Shown: piece after piece, positions 61,811 through 64,000 of the stretch
How positions within the stretch are numbered: the stretch's first letter is position 1
Layout: each line of letters begins with the position of its first letter
Source: Natronorubrum tibetense GA33
GTDB lineage: Archaea > Halobacteriota > Halobacteria > Halobacteriales > Natrialbaceae
Assembly (NCBI RefSeq): GCF_000383975.1
Contig: NZ_KB913017.1
Location: forward strand, 3,572,265 to 3,636,264
Direction: 5' to 3'
DNA length: 64,000 nt
Notes under the pieces: model-generated
Seen by the model: the letters and a program-made list of their open reading frames with translations, nothing else
What the model was told of the DNA's origin: nothing
The model's database searches: none
Made by a program: the position numbers and the translations under genes

Positions 61811-64000
61811 ATGAGTTCAGACGTACCCGATCCGACTGACGTAGAGGCACGGGCGGTCGAAAACGTCCGCATCGAAGACGAGATGGAGCAGAGCTACATC
61901 GACTACGCGATGTCCGTCATCGCGGGCCGAGCCCTCCCGGACGTCCGGGACGGCCTGAAGCCGGTTCATCGGCGCATCCTGTATGCGATGCACGAGATGG
62001 GCGTCTCGTCGGGCAGCAGCCACCGCAAGTCCTCCTCGATCGTCGGGGAGACGATGGGTGATTACCACCCCCACGGTGACAGCGCGATCTACGACACCCT
62101 GGTCCGACTGGCCCAGGACTTCTCGATGCGCTATCCCCTCGTAGACGGGCAGGGGAACTTCGGCTCGATGGACGGCGATCCCGCCGCAGCGCCTCGATAC
62201 ACTGAGGCGCGGATGGCCCCCGTCGCCGAAGAGTTGCTCGAGGACATCGACAAGGACACGGTCGACTTCTCGGCGAACTACGACGACCGCCTGCAGGAAC
62301 CCGACGTGTTGCCGGCTGCCTTCCCGAACCTGCTGGTCAACGGCTCCTCGGGGATCGCGGTCGGGATGTCGACGAACATCCCGCCGCACAATCTTGGCGA
62401 GGTGATCGACGCGACGATCGAGTTGATCGACAACCCCGACGCGACGGTGGAGGACCTGATGGAGCACGTCAAGGGTCCCGACTTCCCGACCGGCGCGAAC
62501 ATCGTCGGACGGGACGCCATCTACTCGGCGTACAAGACCGGCCGCGGACGCGTTCGGGTCCGCGCCGAGTTTGAGGTCGAGGAGTGGAAAAAAGACCGCG
62601 AACGGATCGTCATCACCGAACTTCCCTATCAGGCGAACAAGGCCCGAATGGTCGAGCGCATCGCCGAGGACGTCAACGAGGGCCTGATCGAGGGGGTCTC
62701 GGACCTGCGCGACGAGTCCGACCGCGACGGCGTCCGCGTCGTCGTCGAGTGTAAACGCGGCGCGAACGTCGAGGTCGTCAAAAACCGACTGCTCGAGAAC
62801 CATCTCGAGAAAACGTTCGGCGTCATCAACCTCGCGCTGGTCGACGGCCAGCCCCAGGTGCTCTCGCTTCGAGAGACGCTCGAGGAGTACGTCGCCCACC
62901 GACGCGAGGTCGTCCGCCGCCGTAGCGAGTACGATCTCGAGGAAGCCGAAGACCGCGCCCACATCTTAGAAGGCCGGCTGACGGCCGTCGAGAACGCCGA
63001 CGACGTGGTCGAACTGATCCGCAACAGCGAGGACCGCTCCGCTGCAAGAGAGGCCTTACAGGAGGCGTACGACTTCTCGGAGGCCCAGTCCGAGCATATC
63101 GTCCGGATGCAACTCGGCAGCCTCACTTCGATGGAGACCGCCGAGATCGAAGACGAGTACGAGGAGGTCCAGGCCGAAATCGAACGCCTGACGAGTATCC
63201 TCGAGAGCGAGCAGGAACTGCTCGGCGTCATCAAGGACGAACTCCGCGAGATCAAAGACGAGTATGCCGATGACCGTCGTACCTCGATCGTCGAGGACCA
63301 GGGGACGGTCACCCACGAGGACCTCATCCCGGAGGAGGAGGTCTTCGTCGTCATGACCGAAGACGACTACGTCAAGCGGATGCCAATCGAGAACTTCGAT
63401 CCCCAGGGCCGGGGCGGCAAGGGGATCATCGGCGCGGACGTCAAGGACGACGACCGCGTCACGACGGTGTTCCGGGCGAACACCCACGACTACCTGCTCT
63501 GTTTCACCAATCAGGGCAAAGTCTACCAGCTCAAGACCTACGAGATCCCCGAGATGGGCCGCACCGCTCGAGGGAAATCGGCGGTCAACATCCTCGATCT
63601 CGACCCCGGCGAAGATATCACGGCGATCGTCGACACCGACGCCTTCGGCGAGGACGAGTACGTAACCATGGCGACCCGCCACGGGTACGTCAAGCGAACC
63701 ACCGGCGACGACTTCGAGAACATCCGGACGACCGGGATTATCGCGGCCGACTTAGAGGAGGGCGACGAACTGGTCGACGTCGAAGTCACCGACGGCTCGC
63801 AGGATCTGGTCATCGCGACGGAAGGCGGGATGACGATCCGGTTCGACGAGAGCGAAGTCCGCTCGATGGGACGAAACGCCCGCGGGGTCAATGGGATCAA
63901 ACTGCAAGAGGACGACGCGGTCGCCGGACTGGTCGCGACCGACGAAGAGGACGGACAGGCGCTGTTGACCGTCACCCGAAACGGGTACGGGAAACGGACT
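61811..64000 (+). CDS. gyrA: DNA gyrase subunit A, partial (runs off window)
   Basis: This is the cutting subunit of DNA gyrase; 730 codons are present and the end lies beyond the window. The active tyrosine is Tyr130 in APRYTEARM. The winged-helix region [14 protein letters not shown] has Ser91 and the acidic Asp of the quinolone-binding site in their usual form. The C-terminal pinwheel begins after residue 510, with the GyrA box read as QGRGGKG near 530, slightly different from the bacterial QRRGGKG. A GAGGTGA ribosome-binding sequence (61795-61801) ends nine bases before the ATG, so gyrA is translated from the gyrB transcript. Confidence 0.97.
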   Translation, partial: MSSDVPDPTDVEARAVENVRIEDEMEQSYIDYAMSVIAGRALPDVRDGLKPVHRRILYAMHEMGVSSGSSHRKSSSIVGETMGDYHPHGDSAIYDTLVRLAQDFSMRYPLVDGQGNFGSMDGDPAAAPRYTEARMAPVAEELLEDIDKDTVDFSANYDDRLQEPDVLPAAFPNLLVNGSSGIAVGMSTNIPPHNLGEVIDATIELIDNPDATVEDLMEHVKGPDFPTGANIVGRDAIYSAYKTGRGRVRVRAEFEVEEWKKDRERIVITELPYQANKARMVERIAEDVNEGLIEGVSDLRDESDRDGVRVVVECKRGANVEVVKNRLLENHLEKTFGVINLALVDGQPQVLSLRETLEEYVAHRREVVRRRSEYDLEEAEDRAHILEGRLTAVENADDVVELIRNSEDRSAAREALQEAYDFSEAQSEHIVRMQLGSLTSMETAEIEDEYEEVQAEIERLTSILESEQELLGVIKDELREIKDEYADDRRTSIVEDQGTVTHEDLIPEEEVFVVMTEDDYVKRMPIENFDPQGRGGKGIIGADVKDDDRVTTVFRANTHDYLLCFTNQGKVYQLKTYEIPEMGRTARGKSAVNILDLDPGEDITAIVDTDAFGEDEYVTMATRHGYVKRTTGDDFENIRTTGIIAADLEEGDELVDVEVTDGSQDLVIATEGGMTIRFDESEVRSMGRNARGVNGIKLQEDDAVAGLVATDEEDGQALLTVTRNGYGKRT

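Overview
The window is chromosomal DNA from an extremely halophilic archaeon of class Halobacteria. The proteins are strongly acidic, the third codon positions are GC-rich, and many starts sit only about 25-35 bases below a TATA-like box, as expected for short-leader or leaderless transcripts. Marker families agree: DNA gyrase plus topoisomerase VI, Tat lipoproteins, HalOD1, DUF7344 and bacterioopsin-activator type regulators, archaeal HMG-CoA synthase, tandem Usp proteins and an NAD kinase/phosphatase fusion. The gene set resembles the Natrialbaceae, but I cannot fix a genus.

Layout. 1-8500: the N-terminal part of a P-type cation ATPase, a thiolase/DUF35 pair, an SDR, then a stress island with four Usp genes (five domains), a DUF2267 protein, a methyltransferase and an FMN-binding PPOX protein. 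8474-10104: a decayed IS630-type transposase, then tRNA-Val with an interrupted copy of its own 3' end. 10145-15451: cobalamin adenosyltransferase, a set of small regulators (DUF7344-like, two divergent HTH_10 paralogues, HalOD1) and a CBS protein. 15605-30621: NAD kinase/NADP phosphatase, a creatinase-like M24 protein, gcvPB-gcvPA, an AI-2E-type permease, a CcoI-like copper ATPase with a SafE/DsbD-like partner, an HtpX-like protease, HMG-CoA synthase and two unrecognised proteins. 30791-38600: BCCT transporter, glutaredoxin, PQQ-type sugar dehydrogenase, an apparently intact TnpB element with a hairpin-rich 3' RNA region, split YeeE/YedE sulfur transporter and a response regulator. 38842-49050: small regulators and enzymes, a tungstate/molybdate ABC operon with a repeated motif at its promoter, tRNA-Glu with the same kind of interrupted tRNA-fragment copy, an FAH-family enzyme, an MBL protein and an NRAMP-like transporter without the usual metal motif. 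49146-64000: top6A/top6B, a secreted-protein gene broken by an in-frame TGA, an ion channel with a non-canonical filter, a seven-PAS histidine kinase, a broken Cys/His-rich ORF, and gyrB-gyrA running off the end.

How the genes fit together. Topoisomerase VI and gyrase lie within about 7 kb of each other on opposite strands and together handle DNA topology. The copper ATPase and SafE-like protein probably serve respiratory oxidase metallation. The wtp operon supplies tungsten or molybdenum. BCCT, Usp, NAD kinase and the regulators fit life under osmotic and oxidative stress.

The most unusual signal is the shared architecture at both tRNA genes. Downstream of each lies a second copy of the tRNA T-arm/acceptor end. 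In each copy the T-loop is interrupted by a hairpin whose ends are the T-loop sequence in inverted orientation, and a further AT-ended hairpin separates this copy from the real tRNA. No CRISPR array, prophage or defence system is visible.
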